Assembly (NCBI GenBank): GCA_013695265.1
Contig: JACDAU010000536.1
Span: 1-22,521 of the forward strand
Source of the DNA: Chloroflexia bacterium
Lineage (GTDB): Bacteria; Chloroflexota; Chloroflexia; Thermobaculales; Thermobaculaceae
DNA: 22,521 bases
Direction: 5' to 3'
The notes under the pieces were generated by a model. The model ran no database searches. It was given only the letters and a program-made list of their open reading frames with translations, and had not been told where the DNA came from. Both the position numbers and the translations under genes were made by a program. Of the stretch, positions 8,801 through 15,363 are shown piece after piece (the stretch's first letter is position 1; each line of letters opens with the position of its first letter).

Positions 8801-10111
8801 ACGAACCCGTGGGATACCCCCGCATATGCCGGACTCTTCCTTTTGGCGCTCGCGTACTACTGGCTCGGCGCCAGTAGACGCCCGCTGCGCAACGCCGCGC
8901 ATCTCGCGGGCACTTCTGGGCTCTTTGTGCTCGTCGGCGCCGGCGGCTTCGCGCCATTCTTTTTGGCTTTCAAGAGCTTCTACGGCGAGGTGGGGCGAGT
9001 GACGACGCCGACGCCCCTGCCGGTCTTCCTGGTGTTGCTCGGCCTGTTTCTGTACCTTGTGGCGTGGTACTGCGTGGTGCAAAGCTGGCGATCGAATCTG
9101 GGCCGCCTGCTCGTGGCGGGTGCGGCGGTGATCGTCCTGCTCGCCGCGGCACAGGGCCATGGGGTGCTGGCGCTTCTCGTCGCGCTGCTCGGCCTGATGC
9201 TGTACACCGGCTGGCGCAACCGGAGTGCGTCTGCGACGCTCATCTGGACGGCCCTCGCGGCGGGTGGCCTCTTCATCTGGGTCGGCATCGAGGTCCTCTA
9301 CCTCCGCGACTTCAACGACGGAGGGGCAGCCTATCGGATGAACACGATCTTCAAGTTCGGCCTCCAGAGCTGGATTCTGCTCGCGCTCGGTTGCGCCGGA
9401 CTCGTGTATCTGACGTTCACGGAGACGCGTGGCTTGCTCAGGCGCAGTCTGCCGGTTTCAATTGCGACCGTGCTGCTCGCGTGCTCACTCGTCTATCCGG
9501 CGTACGGTGGCGCGGTTCGCCTGCGACAGCGCTTCCCCGAGCCTCCACCTGGACGCACTCTCGATGGCGAGGCGTTTTTGCGCACCGCGAGCCTCCCAAA
9601 CGAGTCGGGACGGCCCGAGAACTTCGCGCAGGACTACGCCGCGATCCAGTGGATGCGGGCGAACATCACGGCGCCGCACCCGTTCGCCGAGGCCGCCATC
9701 GGCCCATACCGTGGCAACGGCGGCCGCATCTCCATGTTCACCGGCCAACCGGCCGTGGTCGGCTGGGATAATCACGAGGGCCAGCAGCGCTACCCTGAGC
9801 CGGTCGCACAGCGCAACCGGGATGTCCGCGACCTCTATAACTCGCCTGACCCGCAGCGAGCGCTGGAGGTGATCTCCCGGTATGGCATCCGGTACATCTA
9901 CGTGGGGCCGGTCGAGCGGTTGCACGAATTCGCAGGGGAGCCCACGCCCGAGCGGTATGCCTCCACAGCGGGGCTCGCAAAGTTTGAGCGCATGAAGGGT
10001 GAGACCGTGCGCACGGTCTATCAAAGGCAGGGTGTGATTATCTACGAAGTTCTGCCGTCCTGGCGGTGGAAGCTGCCGCAAGCCACTGGGCCGAGCGCCC
10101 CCCTTGGTTAA
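5810..10111 (+). CDS. Giant membrane protein: GT39-like glycosyltransferase fused to DUF2298 (Chlor_Arch_YYY)
   Basis: This 1433-residue polytopic protein has two halves. Residues 1 to about 610 resemble GT-C (PMT/ArnT, family 39) lipid-linked-sugar glycosyltransferases: a signal-anchor helix, then H-P-D-E-R-H with Asp46-Glu47 in the first outer loop, about ten hydrophobic segments, and a soluble tail starting near S-E-W-I-Y-A-N. After a linker and new helices from about 640, residues 730-1415 form a DUF2298 domain. Its landmarks are E773-K-P-M-E, N803-Y-Y-Y-F-G, G947-D-L-H-A-H, R1176-M-N-T-I-F-K-F and W1319-D-N-H-E. Known: the Chlor_Arch_YYY family is defined by YYYxG and has no established function. 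Inference: membrane glycosylation of an envelope polymer or protein. The ATG at 5810 is preferred over GTG 5786, which lies upstream of the predicted promoter. The end overlaps the next gene by 8 bp. Confidence 0.88.
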   Translation: MFVQTAKAAASRSRAPSAFLLVILLLAAVPRLMGIGWDGGYMAHPDERHIYDVTAERLQWTGPSSALLDAENSSMNPRRSDGADGYLSYSYGTLLVYGLKAISSLVVVVAGDQYAEFAGLYQVGRPLAALADLLTIVCVYLLGVRLFSRRAGLLAAALSAATVLQVQFSHFYVAEPIMTLFLTAALLQVVRALQDRNGRAVLYAGLLLGLAVATKPSAAAFVPAALLLLYTGGYAVQSQVGATGWRSIQQRLVRAGRLAVVAGAVSVATWAVFEPYAVLDIRTYIENILAESRIQRGITDVPFTRQYIGTIPGWYHLGQYARWGVGLPLGAAVVAGSIWGGYRAVVRRDVRCALLFGWIAPYSLSILALEAKWLRYMLPVTPALLLLVSAALWTWHAHLWAGGRRRAPLHPLRARLALLAIGAVLSGSVLWTIAWSSIYTRPHNWIQASEWIYANAEPGSTLAHEAWDERLPYALPGQDADTYEYLQVDTYEDLSPDQRLFAIQDMLTAADYIVLPTPRLWATVPKSPWRYAVATRYFDLLFEERLGFRRVAVFEDGPGLGGARIDDTGSDDNVAVYDHPQVLIFKKERDLQQWEFDALFVEAREAPWEATRQGSTEKSLLLAPYRDSAVTGTDYFQGTWNRGITSIIAWLLVLEVLAGMAWLLLRGLLRPLPDAGWVLSRVLGLLLVGWLSWLLASLGALPATPWAAWLVLVVLLAVALVLAFRSRTELRADLRAVGSTIACFEALFLVLFGLGLFLRAANPDLWQPYWGGEKPMELAFINGILRSTELPPYDPWFSGGYINYYYFGQWLVTTLMRLSSVGPQYGFNLAVATVLALTGTLAAGIGYTLARGLGRRAGVVVGGASLGLLLLIGNLDGAVQVLEPLSKSEARTLLRDGDLPGALRVGWSTMAETLPRLAEGFDFWRSTRLLPEQNFINEFPFFTYLYGDLHAHMLAMPLGLTLLSLGVLLVGARGNLPSHAVYLATAVGGLLAGAIATTNPWDTPAYAGLFLLALAYYWLGASRRPLRNAAHLAGTSGLFVLVGAGGFAPFFLAFKSFYGEVGRVTTPTPLPVFLVLLGLFLYLVAWYCVVQSWRSNLGRLLVAGAAVIVLLAAAQGHGVLALLVALLGLMLYTGWRNRSASATLIWTALAAGGLFIWVGIEVLYLRDFNDGGAAYRMNTIFKFGLQSWILLALGCAGLVYLTFTETRGLLRRSLPVSIATVLLACSLVYPAYGGAVRLRQRFPEPPPGRTLDGEAFLRTASLPNESGRPENFAQDYAAIQWMRANITAPHPFAEAAIGPYRGNGGRISMFTGQPAVVGWDNHEGQQRYPEPVAQRNRDVRDLYNSPDPQRALEVISRYGIRYIYVGPVERLHEFAGEPTPERYASTAGLAKFERMKGETVRTVYQRQGVIIYEVLPSWRWKLPQATGPSAPLG

Positions 10112-12344
10112 CGCCATCCGGTGGTGGCTGTGCCTGGAGATCCTCGGACTTGTCGCGCTACCGCTCAGTGGTCTCGTGTTTCGCTCCCTGCCCGATCGAG
10201 GCTACACTCTCTCCAAAGCCGTGGGCTGGTTCGTCGCAGCATGGGGCGCGTGGCTTGCCGCCTCGCTCTCGGTGACGCCGTTCGGTGCAGGCTCCGCGCG
10301 CATGGCAGTGAGCGCGCTGGCGCTGGTGGGTATCGGGTTGCTTGCGACGCACCGGGGCGGTTATCTGCGTGCCTGGATCGTTTTTTTTCGCGAGCGCAAG
10401 CGGTACATCCTCGCGGTCGAGTGCCTCTTCGCCGCGGCATTCTTCGGGTTCGTCCTGCTGCGCAGCTACTCCCCGGAGATCGTCGACACGGAAAAGCCGA
10501 TGGAGTACATGTTTCTCCAGGCTAGCATGTCCGCGCGCCAGATGCCGCCGCCGGACCTCTGGCTCTCCGGGCACGCCGTAAACTATTACTACTTCGGCTT
10601 CTTCGCGCAGGCGTTTCTCGCACTTCTCTCCGCCGTCGCCCTGCCCGTCGCGTTCAATCTCGCGCTCGCAGGTACGTTCGCGGTGACGCTCCTCTGCCTC
10701 GCCGGAACGGGGTACAACGCCGCCGCCGCGAGCAATGGCCGACCGAGCAGCCGGATCGTGGCAGCCGCGCTTGCGCCGCTCCTTGTGCTGTTCCTCGGCA
10801 ATCCGGAGGCCGCGAGCCAGAGCTGGACTGCGCTCCGCGAAGGACAGGAAGGCGACTTCTTCGGCCTCTTCTTCGCTGCGACGCGTGTGATTGATGACCG
10901 CGCACCGGGGGATACCATCAACGAGTTCCCGGCGTATAGCTTTCTGCTCGGCGATCTGCATCCGCACGTGCTGGCGATGCCGCTCTTCGCACTCGGTCTT
11001 GCCAGTTCCCTTTCCCTCGTGTTGTATCTGAACCGGCCACGACGGCAGCTCCTGGCCGGGGCCGCCGCGACCGGTGTGCTGACCGGGTGGCTTTATATGA
11101 CGAACAGCTGGGACGTGCCCGTCATCGCGGCCCTTGCGATGGGCAGTGTGTTGCTTGCTGGCTCGCACCCTATCCAGAAGGCTCGCTCACGGGTGACGGT
11201 GCTGGTGCTCAGCGTTCTGGTCGTGATGGCTGTTTTAGCGAGCCTGCCGTTCGTGCTCGAGTTCGAGCCGCCTGTTGACCGCAACGCGCAGATCCCGCCA
11301 CGGGTGGCCAGCATCCCGTTGCTCCGCACGTTGGGCCGGTACCTTGCGCCCGTGTGGTGGGAGCGCACCGATGCGGTGGAGTTCCTGCGTATGTGGGGCG
11401 TGCAGCTCGTTCTGAGCCTGATCGTGCTCCTGCCATACACACGCCACCTTGGCAGGCGGAACTTCGCGACGGTGCTCGCCTGGGCCGCGCCGGCGCTACT
11501 CGCTACCTTCGTACTGGATGCCCCTGTGCTGTCGCTCGCGCCACTGATCCTGTCCTGCATCCTTCTCGGCACACGGGAGCGTGCCCCGGTGGTGCGGTGG
11601 GCGTTTCTCCTTGCGGCGATTGGTTGGGGACTCGTGCTCTTGCCCGAGCTGGTGTACCTGCGGGATGTGTTCGAGAACCGAATGAACACCGTATTCAAGT
11701 TTTACTTTCAGGCGTGGCAGGTACTCGGCGTCGCTCTGGCCGTGCTGCTGGCCGCTGCCGTGTCTCGGCTTTCACTGGGGTTTCGCGGCCACCGAACCAC
11801 CGTTCCCAGTATCATCCTCGTCGTTTGCGCCCTGCTGGCATCTCTCATCACGACCTTCGGTGGCGTGCGCGCGAGGATGGAAGGCGGGAGGGACGGTTTG
11901 CACGGCACGGCGTTCTTACACACGCGGGACGCCGGAGCGTACGCCACTGCTGCGTGGCTCCGCAGAAACTCGGCGTCCAGCGATGTGGTGCTCGAGGCGA
12001 CGGGTGGTGCGTACAGCCTATACGCACGGCTCGCCACCTACACGGGTCGCCCCACTGTCCTGGGATGGGCAAACCACGAGCGCCAGTGGCACGCCGGCCA
12101 GCCCGATCTGCTGGCCGAGATTGCCCGGCGCGAGACCGACGTGCGGCGCTTGTATGGGCAGATACCTTCCTCTGAGCAGGAGGAGCTTTTCCGACGGTAC
12201 GACATTCGATACGTGTACTACGGGCAGATGGAGCGTCAGCTCCAGGTCGAGATCGGCACAACGGTGGAAGATCCATTCAACGGCAGGCTCACGGAGGTGT
12301 GGCGGGACGGCGAATCCGTGCTCTACAAGACGCCCGATCCATAG
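10104..12344 (+). CDS. Stand-alone DUF2298 (Chlor_Arch_YYY) membrane protein
   Basis: This 746-residue polytopic protein repeats, in the same order, every landmark of the C-terminal half of its neighbour: E130-K-P-M-E, N160-Y-Y-Y-F-G, I-N-E-F-P followed by G283-D-L-H-P-H, T-N-S-W-D, Y-L-R-D before R526-M-N-T-V-F-K-F, and W655-A-N-H-E-R-Q. It then ends with a soluble module containing Y-D-I-R-Y-V-Y-Y-G. About 13 hydrophobic stretches precede that module. Its length matches the single-copy class of the family (about 700-900 aa). The TTG start at 10104 overlaps the preceding stop, which implies translational coupling; no clear Shine-Dalgarno is visible. The pair probably arose by duplication and then diverged. 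Function unknown; by its fold-like layout and neighbour it may be a second GT-C-like enzyme (inference). Confidence 0.88.
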   Translation: MVNAIRWWLCLEILGLVALPLSGLVFRSLPDRGYTLSKAVGWFVAAWGAWLAASLSVTPFGAGSARMAVSALALVGIGLLATHRGGYLRAWIVFFRERKRYILAVECLFAAAFFGFVLLRSYSPEIVDTEKPMEYMFLQASMSARQMPPPDLWLSGHAVNYYYFGFFAQAFLALLSAVALPVAFNLALAGTFAVTLLCLAGTGYNAAAASNGRPSSRIVAAALAPLLVLFLGNPEAASQSWTALREGQEGDFFGLFFAATRVIDDRAPGDTINEFPAYSFLLGDLHPHVLAMPLFALGLASSLSLVLYLNRPRRQLLAGAAATGVLTGWLYMTNSWDVPVIAALAMGSVLLAGSHPIQKARSRVTVLVLSVLVVMAVLASLPFVLEFEPPVDRNAQIPPRVASIPLLRTLGRYLAPVWWERTDAVEFLRMWGVQLVLSLIVLLPYTRHLGRRNFATVLAWAAPALLATFVLDAPVLSLAPLILSCILLGTRERAPVVRWAFLLAAIGWGLVLLPELVYLRDVFENRMNTVFKFYFQAWQVLGVALAVLLAAAVSRLSLGFRGHRTTVPSIILVVCALLASLITTFGGVRARMEGGRDGLHGTAFLHTRDAGAYATAAWLRRNSASSDVVLEATGGAYSLYARLATYTGRPTVLGWANHERQWHAGQPDLLAEIARRETDVRRLYGQIPSSEQEELFRRYDIRYVYYGQMERQLQVEIGTTVEDPFNGRLTEVWRDGESVLYKTPDP

Positions 12345-12528
12345 GCACTGAGGACGGTAATAACGCTGGCCCTGTATCGGTTTCGCGGTTACTTATGCCT
12401 CCCAACTCGATCATCTCGGCAGTCGTAGAAAGCCTCATTCGCCTGACCGCTCGGGTAATGCCGATTCGCTTTCGGCGGCGACCCTCATACCCAGGCCGGA
12501 GAATTGCCGATACTCTCCTGTGGGTAGC

Positions 12529-12550
12529 GGCACGGCAAGTCGTGCCCTTT
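12529..12550 (+). terminator. Candidate terminator downstream of the DUF2298 genes
   Basis: GGCACG-GCAAGT-CGTGCC is a perfect 6-bp GC-rich hairpin followed by CTTT. It lies about 185 bases after the stop at 12344. The T run is short, so termination is only plausible. The 12345-12528 stretch between them shows no convincing coding frame or RNA. Confidence 0.35.
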
Positions 12551-12562
12551 CGACGCTGAAAC

Positions 12563-12589
12563 AGGCAAGCAATCAACCGGCTTTTGCCT
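12563..12589 (-). terminator. Candidate terminator of the terC-like gene
   Basis: On the minus strand AGGCAAAAGC pairs with GCTTGCCT (two A residues bulged) around a 9-base loop, followed by TGTTTC. The 5' arm overlaps the TGA of the terC-like gene, so termination would occur directly at its end. The tail is not U-rich, hence modest confidence. Confidence 0.35.
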
Positions 12590-13527
12590 CACTTGCCATT
12601 CGAGAGCGGTGTCGGCCGCCGCCGGTCGCGGATGATCGACGCGCCCACTCCGAACCCGATCAGGGCAACGATCACCAGCAGCGACAGAGCGATTGGTATC
12701 TCGTACACATCGGTCAGCACCATCTTCGTGCCGACAAAGCAGAGCACCGCCGCTAGCGAGAACTGGAGGTAATGGAATTTTCGCATCGCCCCCCGGAGCA
12801 CGAAGTACAGTGATCGCAGCCCCAGAATGGCGAAGACATTCGAGGTATACACGATAAACGGATCCCTCGTGACCGCGAAGATCGCCGGTATTGAGTCAAG
12901 GGCGAACACGAGATCGGTGCTCTCAATCATGACCAGCACAACGAAGAGCGGAGTCACCATCCGGATGCCATCGCGCCGGACGAAGAAGTGGTGCCCGTCG
13001 TAGTCTTCAGTGACCGGCAGGATGCGGCGTACCGCCTTTATAAGTGGGTTACGCTCGGGATGAACTTCAACGTCGCGACGCACAGCCATGCGGATGCCTG
13101 TGACGATCAGAAATCCACCGAAAAAGTAGATGATCCAGTGAAACCGCGTTATTAGCGCCGCACCCGCGACGATCATTGCGCCTCGCATCACCAGTGCCCC
13201 GAGAATGCCCCAGAAAAGAACGCGGTGCTGGTGAGCGGCGGGAACCGCGAAATAGGAGAAAATCAGCACGAACACAAAGATGTTATCCACGCTGAGCGTG
13301 TACTCAATGATGTAGCCGGTGAAGTACTCGAGCGCCGGATCCGGGCCACGAATGATATAGAGCCCGACCCCGAACGCCACCGCCAGAGTGATCCAAATCC
13401 CGACCCAGACACTCGCCTCCCGGACGGAGACCACGTGTGTCTTGCGGTTGACGATGCCCAAGTCGATCGCCAGCAGCGCCACTACGAAGAGGTTAAAGCC
13501 GATCCAACCGAGAGTGGTAGCGGACAT
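12589..13527 (-). CDS. TerC/Alx-family integral membrane protein, probable Mn2+ exporter
   Basis: This 312-residue protein has about eight to nine membrane helices and the two TerC signature regions: E-Y-T-L-S-V-D-N-I-F-V-F near residues 75-86 and S-T-D-L-V-F-A-L-D-S-I-P-A-I-F-A-V-T near 205-222. Their acidic residues are thought to bind metal. The central cytosolic loop (R-R-D-V-E-V-H-P-E-R-N-P, then a V-T-E-D-Y-D-G-H-H-F-F block) matches the Alx branch. Relatives such as Alx and YkoY are Mn2+ efflux or Mn2+-loading proteins, and the riboswitch upstream supports the same role here. ATG 13527 is preceded by GCGAGG 7 bases upstream. The leader could fold CCTGC-AAA-GC-G-AGG, which would hide that ribosome site. 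It stands alone as a transcription unit. Confidence 0.93.
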   Translation of the reverse strand: MSATTLGWIGFNLFVVALLAIDLGIVNRKTHVVSVREASVWVGIWITLAVAFGVGLYIIRGPDPALEYFTGYIIEYTLSVDNIFVFVLIFSYFAVPAAHQHRVLFWGILGALVMRGAMIVAGAALITRFHWIIYFFGGFLIVTGIRMAVRRDVEVHPERNPLIKAVRRILPVTEDYDGHHFFVRRDGIRMVTPLFVVLVMIESTDLVFALDSIPAIFAVTRDPFIVYTSNVFAILGLRSLYFVLRGAMRKFHYLQFSLAAVLCFVGTKMVLTDVYEIPIALSLLVIVALIGFGVGASIIRDRRRPTPLSNGK

Positions 13528-13598
13528 TATAAAGCCTCGCTTTGCAGGTTGGCCCTGGCGGTGTTATGGTTAGGAGCCACGACACCGATAGGCGTCTT

Positions 13599-13710
13599 AC
13601 AGGTCTTGCCATCAGTGCCCTGATCGATAGGCACCTACCGGTCAACCGAGGGTTGTGAGACCCCGTGTTGACGACCGACCAGCCCGTGCGGGTGGCTACT
13701 CCCCCAACAA
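13599..13710 (-). ncRNA. yybP-ykoY Mn2+ riboswitch (leader of the terC-like gene)
   Basis: Read on the minus strand, the aptamer starts near 13708 with GTTGGGGGAGTAGC, the conserved 5' block. Next comes a P2 hairpin CCACCC-GCAC-GGGCTGG. P3 pairs GTCAAC with GTTGAC, with GGG/CCC further in. A small hairpin GTGCC...GGCAC follows, then the conserved 3' block GGCAAGACC ending near 13600. This order matches known yybP-ykoY aptamers, which bind Mn2+ at the junction of the two legs and switch on Mn2+ exporters. The aptamer ends about 70 bases before the terC start. That interval contains a GGTGT...ACACC hairpin and a weak hairpin over the ribosome site, but no U-tract, so translational control is more likely than termination. 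Confidence 0.88.
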
Positions 13711-13868
13711 TAACGGTCTGCCCTGCAACTCCGGTGCCAGCCGCTCCCCTGTTCCGTTACGCCCGTCGAGGAAGTCGGCAACAACGCGAGTGAGCCGACG
13801 CGTCGATGGAAGACGTTGCGACTGACAGGACGCCGGGTGTTCAGTGCAGCCAGGCAGCGGTCCGGCAT

Positions 13869-13899
13869 TTGAACAGCGAGGCGGCCCGACTGGTATAAT
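13869..13899 (+). promoter_or_regulatory. Promoter of the tRNA-Pro/tRNA-Gly unit
   Basis: A perfect -10 TATAAT (13894-13899), preceded by TG-G (extended -10), ends 9 bases before the tRNA-Pro. A near -35 TTGAAC (13869-13874) lies 19 bases upstream of it. The predicted start is about 13906. The 13711-13868 stretch upstream shows nothing I can identify. Confidence 0.65.
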
Positions 13900-13908
13900 C
13901 ACGGAGAG

Positions 13909-13980
13909 CGGGGTGTGGCGCAGGGGTAGCGCGCGCGCTTTGGGAGCGTGAGGTCGGAGGTTCAAATCCTCTCACCCCGA
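13909..13980 (+). tRNA. tRNA-Pro (anticodon UGG)
   Basis: A full cloverleaf is present in 72 bases: acceptor CGGGGTG/CACCCCG, D stem GCGC/GCGC, anticodon stem CGCGC/GCGTG around the loop TTTGGGA (anticodon TGG at 13941-13943), T stem GGAGG/CCTCT with loop TTCAAAT, and discriminator A. The 3' CCA is not encoded and must be added after transcription. Confidence 0.97.
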
Positions 13981-13986
13981 CCGCGA

Positions 13987-14057
13987 GCGGGTGTGGTGAA
14001 ATGGTATCATAGGTGCCTTCCAAGCACTTGGCACGGGTTCGATTCCCGTCACCCGCT
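13987..14057 (+). tRNA. tRNA-Gly (anticodon UCC)
   Basis: The cloverleaf has 71 bases: acceptor GCGGGTG/CACCCGC, anticodon stem GGTGC/GCACT around CTTCCAA (anticodon TCC at 14019-14021), T arm CGGG-TTCGATT-CCCG and discriminator T. It follows the tRNA-Pro by only 6 bases, so both come from one transcript. CCA is not encoded. Confidence 0.97.
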
Positions 14058-14063
14058 CCCCGT

Positions 14064-14106
14064 AGGGGCCGCTTGCTGGGTTGGTTAGCGGCCTCCTCAC
14101 TTTTCC
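14064..14106 (+). terminator. Intrinsic terminator after the tRNA pair
   Basis: AGGGGCCGCT pairs with AGCGGCCTCCT (one bulged T) across a 13-base loop, giving a very stable GC-rich stem. It is followed by CAC and TTTTCC. Position directly after the tRNA-Gly and the T run support termination of the tRNA transcript and isolation of the RNA gene that follows. Confidence 0.7.
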
Positions 14107-14121
14107 TCAACGCCAGTACCC

Positions 14122-14150
14122 TTGAAAAGCGCTCCGGATCTTGCTACTCT
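14122..14150 (+). promoter_or_regulatory. Promoter of the 6S-like RNA
   Basis: -35 TTGAAA (14122-14127), a 17-base spacer and an extended -10 TG-C-TACTCT (14142-14150) predict a start near 14156. That matches the first bases of the long closing stem of the structured RNA downstream. Confidence 0.6.
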
Positions 14151-14152
14151 CT

Positions 14153-14356
14153 AAGTGGCACCCCGTTGGTATGCCACCAGCGCCACTGAAGTTTTGAACC
14201 AACACTCAAAACTTGGGAGCTGATCTCCCGGAACCCGCGTAAGCACGAGGGGCTTCTGGCCCGACTAGAGTAACGCTGACGTTTCGAGGTAGGCGCCCAC
14301 CTGCACAGGCAGGTTCAAAACGAGGCTGCTGGTTGGCTCCGCGGGGTACTACTTTG
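14153..14356 (+). ncRNA. ssrS: 6S RNA (SsrS-like), about 200 nt
   Basis: The region folds as one long interrupted rod with the 6S plan. Closing stem: AAGTGG-c-ACCCCG (14153-14165) pairs with CGGGGT-a-CTACTT (14342-14354). Then GCCACCAGC (14173-14181) pairs with GCTGGTTGGC (14328-14337), and GTTTTGAACC (14191-14200) with GGTTCAAAAC (14312-14321). A terminal stem pairs TTGGGAGCTGATCTC (14213-14227) with GAGGTAGGCGCCCA, extended inward by GCGT/ACGC. The 3' side of the central bubble carries the hairpin CCTGC-ACAG-GCAGG, flanked by GCGCCCACC and TTCA, as in many bacterial 6S RNAs. 6S RNA mimics an open promoter and sequesters the sigma-70 holoenzyme. Promoter, size and fold agree; the assignment is by hand-folding and remembered consensus, without a covariance search. 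Confidence 0.75.
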
Positions 14357-14373
14357 TCTGGAGTTCCGCACAA

Positions 14374-15360
14374 ATGGTGATCACCCTCTGCGGCGACGAT
14401 AACGCCCGTCTCTCCGCCCGGCTTCGGCAGCTTGTGGACAAGCACGCACCGGGCGAACTGGCCGCATTCAACCTCTCCGAACTTGATGGCGCTGACCTGA
14501 CCCTCCCCAGGCTGCGCGACGCGTGTGACGCGTTCCCGTTTATGGGAGAAGAGCGCGTGGTGGTCGTGAAGGGGCTGCTCAGCCGCTTCTCCGAAAAGGA
14601 CGGCGAAAATGCACCGGAAAAAGGTGCCGCTGCCACCTTCGCAAAAGACCTAAAAGGCTACCTGCCGGAAGTTCCCGCGTCCACGGTGCTGATCGTCGTC
14701 GAACGCCGTAAGCTGGGTGCTAGCCTGGTTGCGAAGGCTCTGCGCGAGAGTGGTGCACTTGAGGAATATAGCTTTCCTGAGAGAAGGGATCTTCAGGGAT
14801 ATGTCATTGCTTATGCTCGACAACATGGCGCAACGCTGGACCAGGATGCCGCTGACCTGCTGACGGAAGCGGTCGGTGAACAACCGTCACGGCTGCAAAC
14901 CGAACTGGAGAAACTGCTCACGTACAAGGCGGACGACAAGCTCATCACTGCGCACGATGTGCGCTCTCTGGTGGACATGCCACTGGAAATCGTCGTCTGG
15001 GATCTGACGGACGCCATTTACGCGCGTAAAACCCTGGCTGCAATGCAGTCCCTGCGCGCCCTGCGCGAGCGCGGCCAGCCCACGCAGATGGTGATCGGCG
15101 CTATCGCATCTCAAATCCGGAATCTCGTGCTCGCCGACGACAACCGGAAAGTCGGACCGGATCAACTGGCAAAGGCGACGGGCATGAAGCCGTACTCTGC
15201 CCGCAAGGCAACCACCGCGCTCCGCTCGTTTCAGCCGAAGGAGCCACAGCGGGTGCTCGCGGCCCTTATGGACCTCGACTTCCGGTCTAAAACCGGAAAG
15301 GCCGAGTTGGACTCGGCCCTGGAACTGCTAGTCGTCAACGCCTGCGAACGGAGATTGTGA
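14374..15360 (+). CDS. holA: DNA polymerase III subunit delta
   Basis: The delta subunit opens the beta sliding clamp and loads it with delta-prime and gamma/tau. The product has 328 residues, typical for the family. It shows the divergent AAA+-like N-terminal domain (M-V-I-T-L-C-G-D-D-N, then F-P-F-M-G-E-E-R-V-V-V-V near 50-61), the E-Y-S-F-P-E-R-R-D-L segment near 130, the Q-P-S-R-L-Q-T-E-L-E-K-L helix near 171, and the C-terminal collar domain ending in L-D-F-R-S-K-T-G-K-A-E-L-D-S-A-L-E-L-L. ATG 14374 has GGAG 10 bases upstream. It converges on rpsT with a 3-bp gap; the holA-rpsT-lepA neighbourhood is conserved in several phyla. Its transcription may depend on read-through past the 6S-like RNA, since I see no separate promoter. 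Confidence 0.93.
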   Translation: MVITLCGDDNARLSARLRQLVDKHAPGELAAFNLSELDGADLTLPRLRDACDAFPFMGEERVVVVKGLLSRFSEKDGENAPEKGAAATFAKDLKGYLPEVPASTVLIVVERRKLGASLVAKALRESGALEEYSFPERRDLQGYVIAYARQHGATLDQDAADLLTEAVGEQPSRLQTELEKLLTYKADDKLITAHDVRSLVDMPLEIVVWDLTDAIYARKTLAAMQSLRALRERGQPTQMVIGAIASQIRNLVLADDNRKVGPDQLAKATGMKPYSARKATTALRSFQPKEPQRVLAALMDLDFRSKTGKAELDSALELLVVNACERRL

Positions 15361-15363
15361 GGC

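Noticed and set aside
5840..12276. Long open frames antisense to the DUF2298 genes (for example 5840-7138, 8267-9160 and 10158-11168 on the minus strand)
   Set aside because: They mirror the codon structure of the sense genes in GC-rich DNA. Their products are Arg/His/Gln-rich without domains, and the sense strand carries clear family motifs.
13635..14110. Minus-strand open frames across the riboswitch and tRNA region
   Set aside because: They run antisense through two perfect tRNA cloverleaves and the riboswitch region, with no start-site signals. The apparent peptides are tRNA complement.
14290..14373. T-box leader for holA
   Set aside because: GGGGTACTAC superficially recalls the T-box antiterminator sequence, but the conserved TGGNACCGCG block and specifier loop are absent, and the bases are used in the 6S closing stem.
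14206..14445. Minus-strand open frame over the 6S-like RNA
   Set aside because: The region is explained by extensive long-range base pairing and a plus-strand promoter. The peptide is low in complexity and has no ribosome site.
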